Below, piece by piece: positions 17,244 through 28,565 of a DNA stretch of 64,000 nucleotides; within the stretch, counting starts at the first letter, position 1; the number at the start of each line of letters is the position of its first letter. Below the pieces are notes generated by a model that saw nothing but the letters and a program-made list of their open reading frames with translations, made no database searches and was not told where the DNA came from. This DNA is from Rothia sp. (in: high G+C Gram-positive bacteria) (GTDB lineage Bacteria > Actinomycetota > Actinomycetes > Actinomycetales > Micrococcaceae), in NCBI GenBank assembly GCA_030529845.1, contig JAUMWB010000001.1, positions 124,001-188,000 of the forward strand, given 5' to 3'. Made by a program: the position numbers and the translations under genes.

Positions 17244-20200
17244 CCAGGTCTTCTGGCAAAGCCGTCTGGAAGGCCGTAACAGATGCATGGTTGATGATGA
17301 CTCCTCGTCCAGGCGGAAGCTGGCCGTGGGTACGGAGGTCATGGGGGAGAGCCACCCCAGGGTAGAAGGACATGTCTGCTGGGCTGCACGGATTAAGTAG
17401 GATGCCGGTAGCCGTTCCGTTAAGAGCGGCAAGAATTGGTGAGGTGCTCCACCGTGGCCAAGGAGTGTAGGTGACAATAACTGCATCAAAAGCATCTTTC
17501 TGAGCGAGTATTGTCTGCTGTAGGTTATGGCTGAGCTGATCAATATCGTCGATGAGCAATATCGGGCGTATTGCTTGGTTTTCGATTTTTGCAAGCACCT
17601 GGTAGATATCTTCTGCTTTGGTGTTTGCGCTTGATGAGAGAACAATAAAGAAACGCTCTGGATTAGCTTGGACGAGGCTTCTGAGAAGCCATGTTTTGCC
17701 AGAACCTCGAGGGCCACTAATACTCATAAACCCTCCTCTCAGCGGCGGAGTGAAAGCGGTAGAGCCGTCTTTGAATACGCCACAGGCCAGAGCACCAGCA
17801 TGGGGCTTGGCTATTGTCGGCAGGGCGCTCACAGGGACCACCAACGGTAGCGGACGCCAGGACAGCCAGCGCTGGTTAAAACCCTCTATCTGGTCAGAGC
17901 GGTGGACTGGACCGGTGGTGGATGGCACATCAACTGGTCTACTATCAGGTTCTGCCCACACTAGTGTGCCTGCACGTATCTTGCCCTGGGAAGAGTCATA
18001 GATGGCTTTCCCCTCTAGCGCAAACTGCCCGCTACCCGGCAACGTGTAGTCCTTACTATGGGTACGGACGGGGTCATTTTCAACAACAGTACGAGTTACG
18101 ATTGTGTGCTCAAAAGCTTGCTGATACTTGCCGCGTACCCCTGTTATAGACGTGCAGAAAACCTGTATTTTAGGACGCTCGCTGAGAGCAAGAACTTGAT
18201 GCAGGTGGGTCTCTGCTTCTGGATATCGTTGCAGATGATCGAGCATTGTTTCCAGGGTATCTACTATAAGGAGTTGGCCTGGGCCTGAAGAATCAGCGCA
18301 GCAGGCTAGGAGGTACTGAACATAGTTGAAGTCCTGGTAGGTGAAGACTTCAAGTTGCTGTGGATAATCTTTACCCCAGAGCCGCATTTCTCGTGCACGT
18401 TGCTCCGACGGCGTAAGACATAAGACGGCATACCCTTTATCGAGGGCCTGGAGAATAGTTACACGTAGCGTTGGTATCCATTCGGTGCTAGCCCCCTGGA
18501 ACAGAATTGGGCCGTTCTCGGCAGACCAAAGCAAGGGTGCTTGAAGCCCTAACTCCGGTAACTCGTATTGACCTAGTAGCAAAGAATAGGGTTGATCTGA
18601 ATTAGGAACATCGGTAAGGCAAGGGGGTGCGGGCATAGGCGGGATAGGCCTATAGGATGGAAGCTGATTTGCATCTCGATAAGCCCGATAGATTGATGCA
18701 TTAGCGGCATCTAGTTCTACATCGCTCCAGGGTCTGCTCTCGGTAAGCTGCTGAGAATCTTGTGAATTGAGCACAAAACGGGCTCGACAGTAACCATTGG
18801 GATCAGCCTTATAGGGGCCCGTAATTAAAGGAGCTTGAAATTCAATCAGGTTATTGTCTGGGCTTCGAAGAAGGCCTCGGCCTGGGAAGCGTGCAGAGAT
18901 AAGAGAGGCGTCCTCTGAGCCCAAAACGTTAAAAGATTCTTGAGCGGAACTTACTCTAAGACACAGAACCGTAGAAATATTAGCTCTGATATCGGGAGAA
19001 ATTGCTCCCTGTGGGCGTTGGGTCGCCAGAATCAGGTGGTAACCCAGGGACCTGCCAATCGTAGCTATTTTCATGATTTCATTCATGATGTCTGGATGTT
19101 CATCGACCAGCATACGAAATTCATCGATACAGATTATTAGCTCTGGGTAATCAGGCATCGTTCGAGCAGCTTCGCAGAGAGCAATGTAATCGTCATAGGA
19201 GCTAACACCCATGCTCTTCCATACCTGCTTACGATGCGTTATATCTGCTCGTAAGAATTTCATAGTTCGCATGAGCTGAGACGTATCTAGATCGGAAATT
19301 AAGGAAGAACAGTGGGGGAGAGAAGCAAGGGGGCCTAAGCCAGCTCCACCCTTGAAGTCGATAAGGACGAAAGTAAGGCGTTGGGGCGGGTAGGCAAGCG
19401 CAGCAGACCACAAGAGAGACCGAATCAAATGGGACTTCCCCGAGCCAGTGGTCCCTGCACAGAGGAAATGTGGACCGTCGCTCATCAATCCGAGTTGAAG
19501 TTGCCCCTTACCTTCACAGGACTTCCCTACATGTAAAAAGATTTCTGTTGCCCATAGATTCTTAAGCTGGGTTGCTTCCTCAACATCAGGTAGAGCGTAC
19601 AGCGGTATCTGAGATGTATGGGTTGCGGGAACACCTAGAGTTTTTGACTGGAAAGAAGCTATGTGTTGGGGCAGGTTTGCTAGCAGAGTGCAGTAACGCT
19701 CTTCGCTGATTCCGTCTAAAACAAGGTTCTGCCAGGTAGATGATTGAAAAATGAGGCCAGCTGCATTCTGCTGTGCACCCGAATCTGCCAGTGGTAAAGC
19801 GAGAAGCTGGGGCGGTACTGACACAGGCAGAGACGAACACACCACTAATCCGGCGGGTAGGTTTGTGAGTTCTGCCAAAGCGACCGTACACACGTTATCT
19901 GCAGCAAGAAGCGGGTCAACAAGACCTAAAAACCAGGTTTCTTCTTTCTCCTGTAGAAGAACATAGACCGGCTGATCCTCAGCTAAGAGCTGGTAAAGGG
20001 CTAACCGTTGGGTCGAGATCGGGAGCCTAGGTAGCGTTTTGGCAAGCTCATCCGCACCTATTACATAAGGAGCTCCCTGTACCTCAGGGATTCTCCTTAC
20101 CTCACGCTGTTTTCCCTTAATCCGTAGAGGCCGTGTGCCGCGTCCTATCACAACGCCTATAGCCGCCTGCTTCTTATCAGCTCCTCGATAATGACCTATA

Positions 20201-20973
20201 GCCTCTTCTTCCATGTGAGCACACTGTTCTATGTGACGACGGAGTGAAGCATTTTCATTCCCCCTCGCAAAAGCGTGAAGACCCATCAAGAGCGAAGATC
20301 CACAGGCCATCAGTAAGACAAGCCATAGCTGCGTAAACCAGGCAATGACCAAGCCCAAGACGAGAGGAAGAGCCACCGTGGCTACTATAAGCACTTTAGA
20401 CTTGGGGGCCGGAACATCAATCTCTTGAACTGTGGGGTCGCAATAGAGGGGAGCGCAGTATTCCTCCCTGTCAAGGACCAGTACGCTGTCGCCCACCATA
20501 AATTTCTTCCCTATCTCAAGCTCGTGACGTGAACCTTCGCTCACAAAGTAGACGCCGCTACCTGCCACCTCAATGAAGCCTTCAAGGGGTGCAAGGGCTG
20601 GATCATCGATCTTAAGAAGAGAAGCTTGCCGTCCAATCTCCCAGCTTCCACGCGCCAGCGGGAAGCGCACATGAGAATCTGGCCCGTGGATCACTGATAG
20701 GGTAAATAAGGCTTGTTCTTCTAGCGAGGAACTATCAGGCACATTCGAAACAAGGGATGATACTGACAACAAAGCACCACTCTTCCAGGGCCCATAACCT
20801 GGCGTGAGCTCTCTGATGTCTCGTCCCTGGATAGTCCAGGCATAATCGTCGCTACCCCAGATTCTGCACAGCTCTCGGTGGAAATCTAGCCCTCGTGTGC
20901 CGGGTGAGTAGTCAAACTCGACTGTTTGATATGGTCCTGCCAGCGGCTGCTGGACACGCGCTAAAAGCTTCAT
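17212..20973 (-). CDS. EssC/EccC-like FtsK-SpoIIIE ATPase of a type VII secretion system
   Basis: Large membrane ATPase of about 1253 residues. From this start it shows two beta-rich N-terminal modules, the second resembling an FHA domain (about 95-175), two adjacent membrane helices (about 190-230), and a first FtsK/SpoIIIE domain. That domain has Walker A GTTGSGKS (507-514), a VLIDFKGG motif and Walker B LIICIDEF (about 612-619). A second, C-terminal ATPase domain has GPRGSGKTW and LLIDDIDQL. The FHA-helix-helix-ATPase order is that of EssC. The frame is open to 21207, but GGTGG lies 5 bp before ATG 20973 and the extension would place a hydrophobic stretch before the FHA region. No WXG100 substrate or other Ess/Ecc gene is in the window. 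Confidence 0.85.
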   Translation of the reverse strand: MKLLARVQQPLAGPYQTVEFDYSPGTRGLDFHRELCRIWGSDDYAWTIQGRDIRELTPGYGPWKSGALLSVSSLVSNVPDSSSLEEQALFTLSVIHGPDSHVRFPLARGSWEIGRQASLLKIDDPALAPLEGFIEVAGSGVYFVSEGSRHELEIGKKFMVGDSVLVLDREEYCAPLYCDPTVQEIDVPAPKSKVLIVATVALPLVLGLVIAWFTQLWLVLLMACGSSLLMGLHAFARGNENASLRRHIEQCAHMEEEAIGHYRGADKKQAAIGVVIGRGTRPLRIKGKQREVRRIPEVQGAPYVIGADELAKTLPRLPISTQRLALYQLLAEDQPVYVLLQEKEETWFLGLVDPLLAADNVCTVALAELTNLPAGLVVCSSLPVSVPPQLLALPLADSGAQQNAAGLIFQSSTWQNLVLDGISEERYCTLLANLPQHIASFQSKTLGVPATHTSQIPLYALPDVEEATQLKNLWATEIFLHVGKSCEGKGQLQLGLMSDGPHFLCAGTTGSGKSHLIRSLLWSAALAYPPQRLTFVLIDFKGGAGLGPLASLPHCSSLISDLDTSQLMRTMKFLRADITHRKQVWKSMGVSSYDDYIALCEAARTMPDYPELIICIDEFRMLVDEHPDIMNEIMKIATIGRSLGYHLILATQRPQGAISPDIRANISTVLCLRVSSAQESFNVLGSEDASLISARFPGRGLLRSPDNNLIEFQAPLITGPYKADPNGYCRARFVLNSQDSQQLTESRPWSDVELDAANASIYRAYRDANQLPSYRPIPPMPAPPCLTDVPNSDQPYSLLLGQYELPELGLQAPLLWSAENGPILFQGASTEWIPTLRVTILQALDKGYAVLCLTPSEQRAREMRLWGKDYPQQLEVFTYQDFNYVQYLLACCADSSGPGQLLIVDTLETMLDHLQRYPEAETHLHQVLALSERPKIQVFCTSITGVRGKYQQAFEHTIVTRTVVENDPVRTHSKDYTLPGSGQFALEGKAIYDSSQGKIRAGTLVWAEPDSRPVDVPSTTGPVHRSDQIEGFNQRWLSWRPLPLVVPVSALPTIAKPHAGALACGVFKDGSTAFTPPLRGGFMSISGPRGSGKTWLLRSLVQANPERFFIVLSSSANTKAEDIYQVLAKIENQAIRPILLIDDIDQLSHNLQQTILAQKDAFDAVIVTYTPWPRWSTSPILAALNGTATGILLNPCSPADMSFYPGVALPHDLRTHGQLPPGRGVIINHASVTAFQTALPEDLATRREPDNRE

Positions 20974-21297
20974 AGAGCCACCTAAGACCTGGAAACCTGC
21001 CAAGGCAAGGGCGCAAAACGTAAAAACAAACTTTCGCCGTTGTTTTTCGGCTGAGATACGAAAAAGTCGAAATTCTTTCTTAAAAATCACTACTACAGGG
21101 GTGACCGGGGAATAATCACACGATCTTTGCAGCCTGTTAGCGGGTAGCCGCCGACTATATCCGGTACTTTTGTTATTGACCGTGTTTGCCTTGCCGTCAA
21201 GGAACACACCGAAGTTAAGCTTCTACGCTGTAGTAGCAGAGCATGGTTGCCAGATTTCCCACAATCGCTGTGCAACCCCTAACAAGGAGTAAGTTAA
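20974..21297. promoter_or_regulatory. Divergent promoter region, EssC-like gene and glf
   Basis: This 324-bp gap separates the two genes. A minus-strand TATAGT (21159-21154) is a good -10 candidate for the EssC-like gene but its -35 partner is weak. AAGGAG (21284-21289) is the glf ribosome site. The plus-strand TTGACC at 21176 has no clear -10. No small gene or structured element was recognised. Confidence 0.35.
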
Positions 21298-22485
<1,188 letters not shown>

Positions 22486-22487
22486 AG

Positions 22488-24494
22488 ATGATGAAGAAAA
22501 CCCAAGAGACCCCCATGAAAACCCTGCAGCGAGTAATCTTCCCCGAACGCGCTCAGATGGACACTGTATCGCTCTATGTTGATTCCGGTATTGCAACCGG
22601 CGTGCAGCTTTCCACCATGAACGGTTCGCTGAGCCAGAATGACTCCTTAAAGGACGAGAAAGCACCTGCAAAGAGTAGCGGTGGGGCAGCGAGTGAGGCC
22701 CATACAGAAGACTTTATTGGACGCCGCTCCACTCTTGTACGCCCCGGCACTCGTCTTTCTTTTGGTACTTACTTCAATGCCTTCCCTGCATCCTACTGGA
22801 AGCGCTGGACCGACCTAACCTCCGTCCGTCTGCACATTCAGACCCACGGCGAAGGTACTGTCATTGTGTATAAGTCAAATGCGCGCGGTTCCCTGCAGAG
22901 AGTAGATTCCAAACGAGTAGAAGGCAGTGCAACCACCCAGTTTGACCTCTCGCTGAAACCCTTCGGCGATGGCGGATGGTACTGGTTCGAGCTCGCCGCA
23001 GGTTCCGAGGAGCTGGTTCTAGAGTCAGCAGAGTGGCAGGGCGCCGATAATGGGAAGACTCCCGGCCGTATCACCCTGGAAATTACCACTATGAACAAGC
23101 AGGAATTCTGCCTGAATAACCTGCGTTCTTTGGCTGCTAACCCCGAGGTTCTGGAACATCTGCAAGAGGTCCTCATCGTTGACCAGGGCTCCCAGAAGCT
23201 ACAAGACGAGCCAGATTTTGAAGAAGTCGCTGCTACCCTACAGGGCAAGCTACGTATCATTAACCAGGCAAACTTGGGCGGTTCAGGTGGCTTCGCTCGC
23301 GGTATGTACGAGGCTGTAGAAAACGGTTCTGACTACGCCCTTCTGCTCGATGATGACGTGGTTGTTGAGCCGGAATCTATTATCCGACTGCTCACCTTCG
23401 CTGATATGTGCCGTAAGCCTACTATCGTAGGTGGCCACATGTTTGATCTGTACAACCGTACTGTCCTTCACACCTTCGGCGAGGTCGTTAACACTTACCG
23501 TTTCCAGCCCGATCTGCCCCACCAGGACCAGTCCCTGGGCCACGACTTCCTGCACTCCAATCTGCGTAGCACCCCTTGGTTGCATCGCCGGACTGACGTA
23601 GACTACAACGGCTGGTGGATGGACCTAATCCCTACCCAGGTCATTCGTGAGATTGGTCTGTCTCTGCCCGTCTTTATCAAGTGGGATGACGTTGAATTTG
23701 GCCTGCGCGCGAAAAAGGCTGGCTACCACACCGTCTCACTTCCCGGTGCCGCTGTTTGGCACGTATCGTGGATTGATAAGGACGACCTCGTAGGTTGGCA
23801 GGCTTACTTCCACATCCGTAACCGCATCATAGCTTCGCTGATTCACTCACCCTATGAGCGAGGCGGACGCCTGCTACGCGAATCGCTCTATGCAGATGTC
23901 AAGCACCTTATCTCGATGCAGTACTTTACGGAGCACGGTCGCATTATGGCGCTGAAGGACGTCCTTGCTGGCCCTGATCAGCTACATGACCTCCTTGCCC
24001 AGCGCCTGCCGGAAATCCGTGCTCTGACTAAGGAGTACACTGACGCCCAGTTCAAGGAAGACGTCGAGTCCTTCCCTGAGCCGCGGATGGCAAAGCCCCC
24101 TCGCAATGGCCGTGGTTTTGCTGCTCCGTCTTACCGCACTCTTGCTCCCTGGGCATTGAAGACTGTCACCAAACAGCTGGTCAAGCCTGTGCGCGATGAA
24201 TACAAGCAGAATCCGCAGGCACATATTGCTCACCAGGACAACCGCTGGTGGCGAATGTCCCAGTACGATTCAGCACTGGTCTCTAACGCTGAAGGTACCG
24301 CAGTTTCGTGGTATCGCCGTGACCCTGAGCAGCTTCGTTCTAAACTGATTGAGTCATCCAAATTGACTGCTCAGATTCTGCGTGAGTGGCCGACCCTGCG
24401 CAAGCAGTATGCTGAGGCAGCAGAGCGTATTTCTTCTATTGAAGAATGGAAGAAGACATTCGATAAGCATACGGAGTCAGAACTTACTCGATGA
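22488..24494 (+). CDS. glfT2: Galactofuranosyltransferase, GlfT2-like (GT2)
   Basis: A 668-residue polymerising galactofuranosyltransferase, close in size and layout to mycobacterial GlfT2. The N-terminal beta-sandwich domain (about 1-185) precedes the GT-A domain. The metal-binding motif is LLLDDDVVVEP (Asp 288-290), and the catalytic-base region is IKWDDVEFGLRAKKAGYHTVSLPGAA with His 425 in VWHVSW, aligning with Asp372 and His396 of GlfT2. A C-terminal helical region (about 520-668) fits the membrane-associated part. It uses UDP-Galf from Glf. The tail overlaps the permease start by 4 bp. The acceptor in this organism, which is not expected to have mycolic acids, is unknown. Confidence 0.85.
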   Translation: MMKKTQETPMKTLQRVIFPERAQMDTVSLYVDSGIATGVQLSTMNGSLSQNDSLKDEKAPAKSSGGAASEAHTEDFIGRRSTLVRPGTRLSFGTYFNAFPASYWKRWTDLTSVRLHIQTHGEGTVIVYKSNARGSLQRVDSKRVEGSATTQFDLSLKPFGDGGWYWFELAAGSEELVLESAEWQGADNGKTPGRITLEITTMNKQEFCLNNLRSLAANPEVLEHLQEVLIVDQGSQKLQDEPDFEEVAATLQGKLRIINQANLGGSGGFARGMYEAVENGSDYALLLDDDVVVEPESIIRLLTFADMCRKPTIVGGHMFDLYNRTVLHTFGEVVNTYRFQPDLPHQDQSLGHDFLHSNLRSTPWLHRRTDVDYNGWWMDLIPTQVIREIGLSLPVFIKWDDVEFGLRAKKAGYHTVSLPGAAVWHVSWIDKDDLVGWQAYFHIRNRIIASLIHSPYERGGRLLRESLYADVKHLISMQYFTEHGRIMALKDVLAGPDQLHDLLAQRLPEIRALTKEYTDAQFKEDVESFPEPRMAKPPRNGRGFAAPSYRTLAPWALKTVTKQLVKPVRDEYKQNPQAHIAHQDNRWWRMSQYDSALVSNAEGTAVSWYRRDPEQLRSKLIESSKLTAQILREWPTLRKQYAEAAERISSIEEWKKTFDKHTESELTR

Positions 24495-25372
24495 ATGATT
24501 CGATGAATAAACAACTCGTAGCCCCCGGTAAGGGCCGTGGGCTACGGGATGTTTTTGCCAATAGATTTTTGTTGAAACTTCTGGTTGATAAGGAGATACA
24601 GGTAAGATACCGGGGATCGGTACTCGGTATTCTCTGGTCCTATATCAAACCGGGTGTGCAGTTCGCTGTCTTTTACATCGCTTTAGGTCTCTTTCTGGGG
24701 CTAGAGCGTGGTATGCAGAACTATGCTATCTACCTGTTCTCTGGGATGATCGTTATTAACTTCTTCTCTGAAGGATTTAGTAACGGGGCTAAAGCCATGG
24801 TGGTTAACGGGGCATTGATTAAGAAAATTTATCTGCCCCGTGAGCTGTTCTCAGTCTCAACGATCTGGGTGGCTCTTATCCACTTTCTTCCGCAGATATT
24901 GGTGCTCCTTGGTGCATGTTTTGTAGCTGGCTGGAGCCCCGACTTGAAGCAGCTGGGCGCTGCCTTCGTGGCTATGGTTATTGTGATGATTTTCTCTGCT
25001 GGCTTGGGCCTCATCTTCGGTGTAGCTAACGTATTTTTCCGCGATTCAGAGAATATTGTCGATATGCTCCTCATGGTCGCTACCTGGTTCTCACCTGTTC
25101 TGTATTCATGGACGATGGTACGTGACACTCTTTACCCCTGGGTAATGAATGTATACATGATGAACCCATTAACGGTGGCTGTTGAGCTGTTTCACTATGC
25201 CTTCTGGATGCCTACTCTTTCAGCTGAGTCCGCGGTCCTACCTGTGTCACAGATTCCCCCGCACCTTCTTACCTTTTGGGTCCCGGTCGCTTTGGGAATC
25301 TCGCTAGTAACCTTGTTCCTCGGTGACTTACTCTTCCGTAAGCTTGAGGGCAACTTTGCCCAGGAGCTCTGA
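24491..25372 (+). CDS. ABC-2 type polysaccharide export permease (Wzm-like)
   Basis: A 293-residue permease with six predicted membrane helices and the ABC-2 signature region (ILWSYIKPGVQFAVFYIALG ... FSEGFSNGAKAMVVNGALIKKIYLPRELF). This is the Wzm/RfbD type that exports lipid-linked glycans; M. tuberculosis Rv3783, proposed for galactan export, is the nearest known analogue. ATG overlaps the stop of the GlfT2-like gene (ATGA), indicating translational coupling. The partner ATPase follows after 5 bp. It probably moves the undecaprenyl-linked galactan across the membrane. Confidence 0.88.
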   Translation: MNDSMNKQLVAPGKGRGLRDVFANRFLLKLLVDKEIQVRYRGSVLGILWSYIKPGVQFAVFYIALGLFLGLERGMQNYAIYLFSGMIVINFFSEGFSNGAKAMVVNGALIKKIYLPRELFSVSTIWVALIHFLPQILVLLGACFVAGWSPDLKQLGAAFVAMVIVMIFSAGLGLIFGVANVFFRDSENIVDMLLMVATWFSPVLYSWTMVRDTLYPWVMNVYMMNPLTVAVELFHYAFWMPTLSAESAVLPVSQIPPHLLTFWVPVALGISLVTLFLGDLLFRKLEGNFAQEL

Positions 25373-25377
25373 TAAGC

Positions 25378-26154
25378 GTGGATATCAAGAAATTTGATTT
25401 ACCCCCCGTAGCAGAAAACGCTCCTGTGGTGATTAGGGTTGAGTCTTTGGTGAAGCGCTTCGTGCTACGCCATACTCGCTCGATGAAGGAAGCTTTCGTC
25501 TGGTTGGTGAAGGGCCGGAAGGGGGACCTGAACGAGAAGTTCAATGCTCTCAACGGCGTTTCTCTGGATATCCGAGAAGGCGAACGTGTTGCCCTGCTGG
25601 GTTATAACGGGTCCGGTAAGTCGACCCTGCTCAAGCTGATTTCGGGTGTGATGCATCCGGACGAAGGTAGAGTGCTTACCGGCGGACGTATCGCGGGGCT
25701 TATCGAGGTGGGGGCGGGCTTCCACCCCGACTTGACCGGGCGTGACAATGTCTACCTGAATGCCGCCATCCTTGGTATGAGCAAAGAGCAGATTGAGGCG
25801 AAGTTCGACGAAATCGTTGAATTCTCTGAGATTGGCAACTTTATCGATACCGAGGTTAAGTTCTACTCATCGGGTATGTACCTGCGCCTGGCGTTTGCTG
25901 TAGCTGTTCATACTGATCCAGAGATTTTCTTGGTAGATGAGATTTTGGCAGTTGGTGATGAGCCTTTCCAGAAGAAATGTATCGCTAAGATTCGGGATCT
26001 GAGCGCCGAGGGTAAAACCCTTGTCGTGGTGAGCCACGACCTTGATTTGGTGGCAAAAATCTGTGAACGCGGAGTTGTCTTGGACCATGGGTCTAAGCAG
26101 TTCGATGGCCCTATTGACGAAGCGATTGAATTCATGAGGGCAAAATCCCACTAA
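25378..26154 (+). CDS. ABC polysaccharide export ATPase (Wzt-like)
   Basis: A 258-residue ATPase with Walker A LLGYNGSGKSTLLK, a degenerate signature region (VKFYSSGMYLRLAFAVA) typical of Wzt/TagH-type exporters, Walker B EIFLVDEILAVGDE and the switch His in VVVSHD. It lacks the extra C-terminal carbohydrate-binding domain of some Wzt proteins, so the substrate is probably recognised without a cap sugar. Start GTG. It is the last gene of the glf operon and is followed by a strong terminator. Confidence 0.9.
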   Translation: MDIKKFDLPPVAENAPVVIRVESLVKRFVLRHTRSMKEAFVWLVKGRKGDLNEKFNALNGVSLDIREGERVALLGYNGSGKSTLLKLISGVMHPDEGRVLTGGRIAGLIEVGAGFHPDLTGRDNVYLNAAILGMSKEQIEAKFDEIVEFSEIGNFIDTEVKFYSSGMYLRLAFAVAVHTDPEIFLVDEILAVGDEPFQKKCIAKIRDLSAEGKTLVVVSHDLDLVAKICERGVVLDHGSKQFDGPIDEAIEFMRAKSH

Positions 26155-26167
26155 AGAATCCTTCCCC

Positions 26168-26205
26168 AAAAATGCCCACAAGCTAGATAGCTTGTGGGCA
26201 TTTTT
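26168..26205. terminator. Terminator of the glf operon
   Basis: Perfect 17-bp stem AAAAATGCCCACAAGCT/AGCTTGTGGGCATTTTT with an AGAT loop, 13 bp after the Wzt-like stop; runs of A and T on both sides make it bidirectional. Confidence 0.92.
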
Positions 26206-26469
26206 GTGCGTTGTTACTAGTCAGTAACTAGTTGTGTGTCAAAAAATTACGATTGACCGTATCGGGTCTAAGGCGCTGTGGAAAAACTCTGGCCTTCATG
26301 TGTTATGGCTTGTCAGATGTAACTTCATTGCATTCTTGTTGGCTGGATAAGGGGGTGCGGGACACTGTTATCCACAGGGCAGCCCTGGGGTGTTTGATTG
26401 TTTTTCCTAATCAGATGTATCTTATTGGATAATTCATCAACTAATCGCAACGGAGCGTAAGGGGGACAG
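26206..26469 (+). promoter_or_regulatory. Upstream region of the Tad operon with promoter and DnaA box
   Basis: A perfect DnaA-box sequence TTATCCACA lies at 26368-26376. A promoter candidate follows: TTGATT (26394-26399), 18-bp spacer, TATCTT (26418-26423), about 45 bp before tadA. AAGGGGG is the tadA ribosome site. No reading frame of interest. Confidence 0.45.
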
Positions 26470-27714
26470 ATGTCTGTAGCGCAAGCAGAAATGCTCATTG
26501 AGGCGGACGTGCGGGACTTAATCCGACGAAGCAGCATTGACCCGCTTGTCCAGCAGGGTGAAGCTAAAGAGCTCATTCAGCAGGCAATCGCGGAGTACGA
26601 ACGCCAGATGCTGCGCGGTGCAGTGCCTCGACTGGATAACGCAGATGCGCTTGTTAGTTCTCTTTTTGACAAAGTGTGTGGTTTTGGCGAGATTCAGCAG
26701 TATCTTGACGATAGCTCTGTTGAAGAGATCTGGATTAACGCTCCGGATGAGATTTTTGTTGCTCGTGCTGGAGAGTCTGAGCTCACCGGACTTATTCTGA
26801 GCGAGGAACAGATTCGTGCGCTGGTGGAGCGCATGCTCAAAACGTCTGGGCGCCGTCTTGATCTGAGTACACCCTTTGTTGATAGTTCACTCCCTGATGG
26901 CTCCAGACTTCATGTAGCTATTCCAGATGTTACCCGCCGTCATTGGGCCATCAATATCCGTAAATTTATTGCGCGAGCAACTCGTTTGAATGACCTGGTC
27001 AAGCTGGGATCTCTCAGCCCGGAGGCGGCAAAATTTCTGGATGCAGCTGTCGCCAGTGGGCTCAACTGCCTTGTCTCCGGAGCTACGCAGGCAGGTAAGA
27101 CAACCATGCTGAATTGCTTATCGGCTTCCATCGGTATGCGGGAGCGCGTTATTACCTGCGAGGAGATTTTTGAGCTCAAAATTCCCCTCCGCGATGTTGT
27201 GAATTTGCAGTGTAGGCAACCTAATTTGGAAGGTCATGGTGAGATTCCCCTTCGGCGCCTGGTGAAAGAGGCCCTGCGTATGAGACCTGACCGTCTGATT
27301 ATTGGAGAGGTGCGTGAAGCCGAGTCTCTTGATATGCTCATCGCTCTAAATTCCGGGCTGCCAGGTCTGTGTACTATCCATGCTAATTCTGCCCGTGACG
27401 CTATTACCAAGATGTGCACCTTGCCTCTCTTGGCGGGTGACAATATCTCTAGCTCTTTCGTTGTTCCTACGGTGGCTTCTTGCTTTGATCTGGTGATTCA
27501 TTGTGACCGTAACCTTCGAGGTAAACGTCAGGTACGGGAGATTCTTGCTGTGGGAAACAGAGTCGAAAATGGGGTAATTGAAACCAGTACACTGTTTAGG
27601 CGTGAGGGGGATCAGCTAGTATGCGTTGCGGCAGAGGTTCCATCCCCTGAGAAATTTGTTCGGACTGGTTATGCCCCTGAGACGCTCCTTAACTGCGAGG
27701 GGGCTCTATCATGA
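26470..27714 (+). CDS. tadA: TadA/CpaF-type secretion ATPase
   Basis: Hexameric ATPase that powers Flp/Tad pilus assembly, 414 residues. An N-terminal helical domain (about 1-95) is followed by the secretion ATPase domain: Walker [13 protein letters not shown], the Asp box EEIFELKI, Walker [17 protein letters not shown] and the His box [13 protein letters not shown]. This is the only motor in the locus, as usual for Tad systems. It is first in a run of seven closely packed genes and overlaps tadB by 4 bp. Promoter and DnaA-box sequences lie upstream. Confidence 0.93.
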   Translation: MSVAQAEMLIEADVRDLIRRSSIDPLVQQGEAKELIQQAIAEYERQMLRGAVPRLDNADALVSSLFDKVCGFGEIQQYLDDSSVEEIWINAPDEIFVARAGESELTGLILSEEQIRALVERMLKTSGRRLDLSTPFVDSSLPDGSRLHVAIPDVTRRHWAINIRKFIARATRLNDLVKLGSLSPEAAKFLDAAVASGLNCLVSGATQAGKTTMLNCLSASIGMRERVITCEEIFELKIPLRDVVNLQCRQPNLEGHGEIPLRRLVKEALRMRPDRLIIGEVREAESLDMLIALNSGLPGLCTIHANSARDAITKMCTLPLLAGDNISSSFVVPTVASCFDLVIHCDRNLRGKRQVREILAVGNRVENGVIETSTLFRREGDQLVCVAAEVPSPEKFVRTGYAPETLLNCEGALS

Positions 27715-28565
27715 GTGCTTTACTCGGGCTCATGTTTGGCATAGGGGCGCTTTTGGTCTATATGTCTTTCTGGGAGCTTCCTGCTAAAACGAGGAAGGAA
27801 CGAAAAGTCCCAGCTATTCAACAGCTACTTCGCCAGGCAGACCTGGAAAAGTTTACTGTGGCTATGTTCTACATGGTTTCTGCTGTAGTCGGTCTTGTCT
27901 CGATGATATTGACTTTTGCCCTCACCTCACTGGTACCTCTGGCTGGGCTTGCAGGCGGCGTTGGGTTTTTTGCTCCCCGCATACTTGTCAAGCACAGGGC
28001 TGCTCAGCGTCAGGCTCAGCTTCGGGATTTGTGGCCGGACGCCGTGGACCACCTAAGATCGGCTATTCGTGCTGGTTTGTCACTTCCGGACGCCCTCATG
28101 CAGCTGCAGTACCGCGGTCCGGAACCCCTGCGTCCGGCTTTCGCTAGCTTTGCCGCAGATTACCGGGCTAGTGGGGAGTTCCTTCCTGCTCTCAACCGCC
28201 TTAAGAACCGTTTGAGTGACCCCACCGCCGACAACATTATTGAGGCACTTAAAGTTACCCGAGAGGTAGGTGGTACGGATTTAGGCCGTCTTCTAGGAAC
28301 CTTGAGCACTTTCTTGCGTGAGAACAGTAGGACGAGGTCTGAGCTTGAGGCCCGACAGTCGTGGACAGTCAATGCCGCTCGGCTTGCCTGCGTTGCGCCT
28401 TGGGTTGTTCTGGGTCTGATGGCGACTCAGCCAAGCACAATCAGGATTTATAACAGTGTCGCCGGTTTCCTTGTTTTGTCCAGCGGCTTAGCTCTAACTG
28501 TTATTGCCTACCGGCTGATGATGCGAATTGGTGCCCTCCCTGAGGAGAAGAGGGTACTAGCATGA
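27711..28565 (+). CDS. tadB: TadB-like inner-membrane platform protein
   Basis: A 284-residue type II secretion F-domain protein with two membrane helices near the N-terminus (about 3-22 and 52-85), a cytoplasmic four-helix F domain (RDLWPDAVDHLRSAIRAGLSLPDAL ... TREVGGTDLGRLLGTLSTFLREN) and two C-terminal helices. It forms the platform on which TadA acts. Overlaps both neighbours by 4 bp (ATGA). Confidence 0.88.
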   Translation: MSALLGLMFGIGALLVYMSFWELPAKTRKERKVPAIQQLLRQADLEKFTVAMFYMVSAVVGLVSMILTFALTSLVPLAGLAGGVGFFAPRILVKHRAAQRQAQLRDLWPDAVDHLRSAIRAGLSLPDALMQLQYRGPEPLRPAFASFAADYRASGEFLPALNRLKNRLSDPTADNIIEALKVTREVGGTDLGRLLGTLSTFLRENSRTRSELEARQSWTVNAARLACVAPWVVLGLMATQPSTIRIYNSVAGFLVLSSGLALTVIAYRLMMRIGALPEEKRVLA

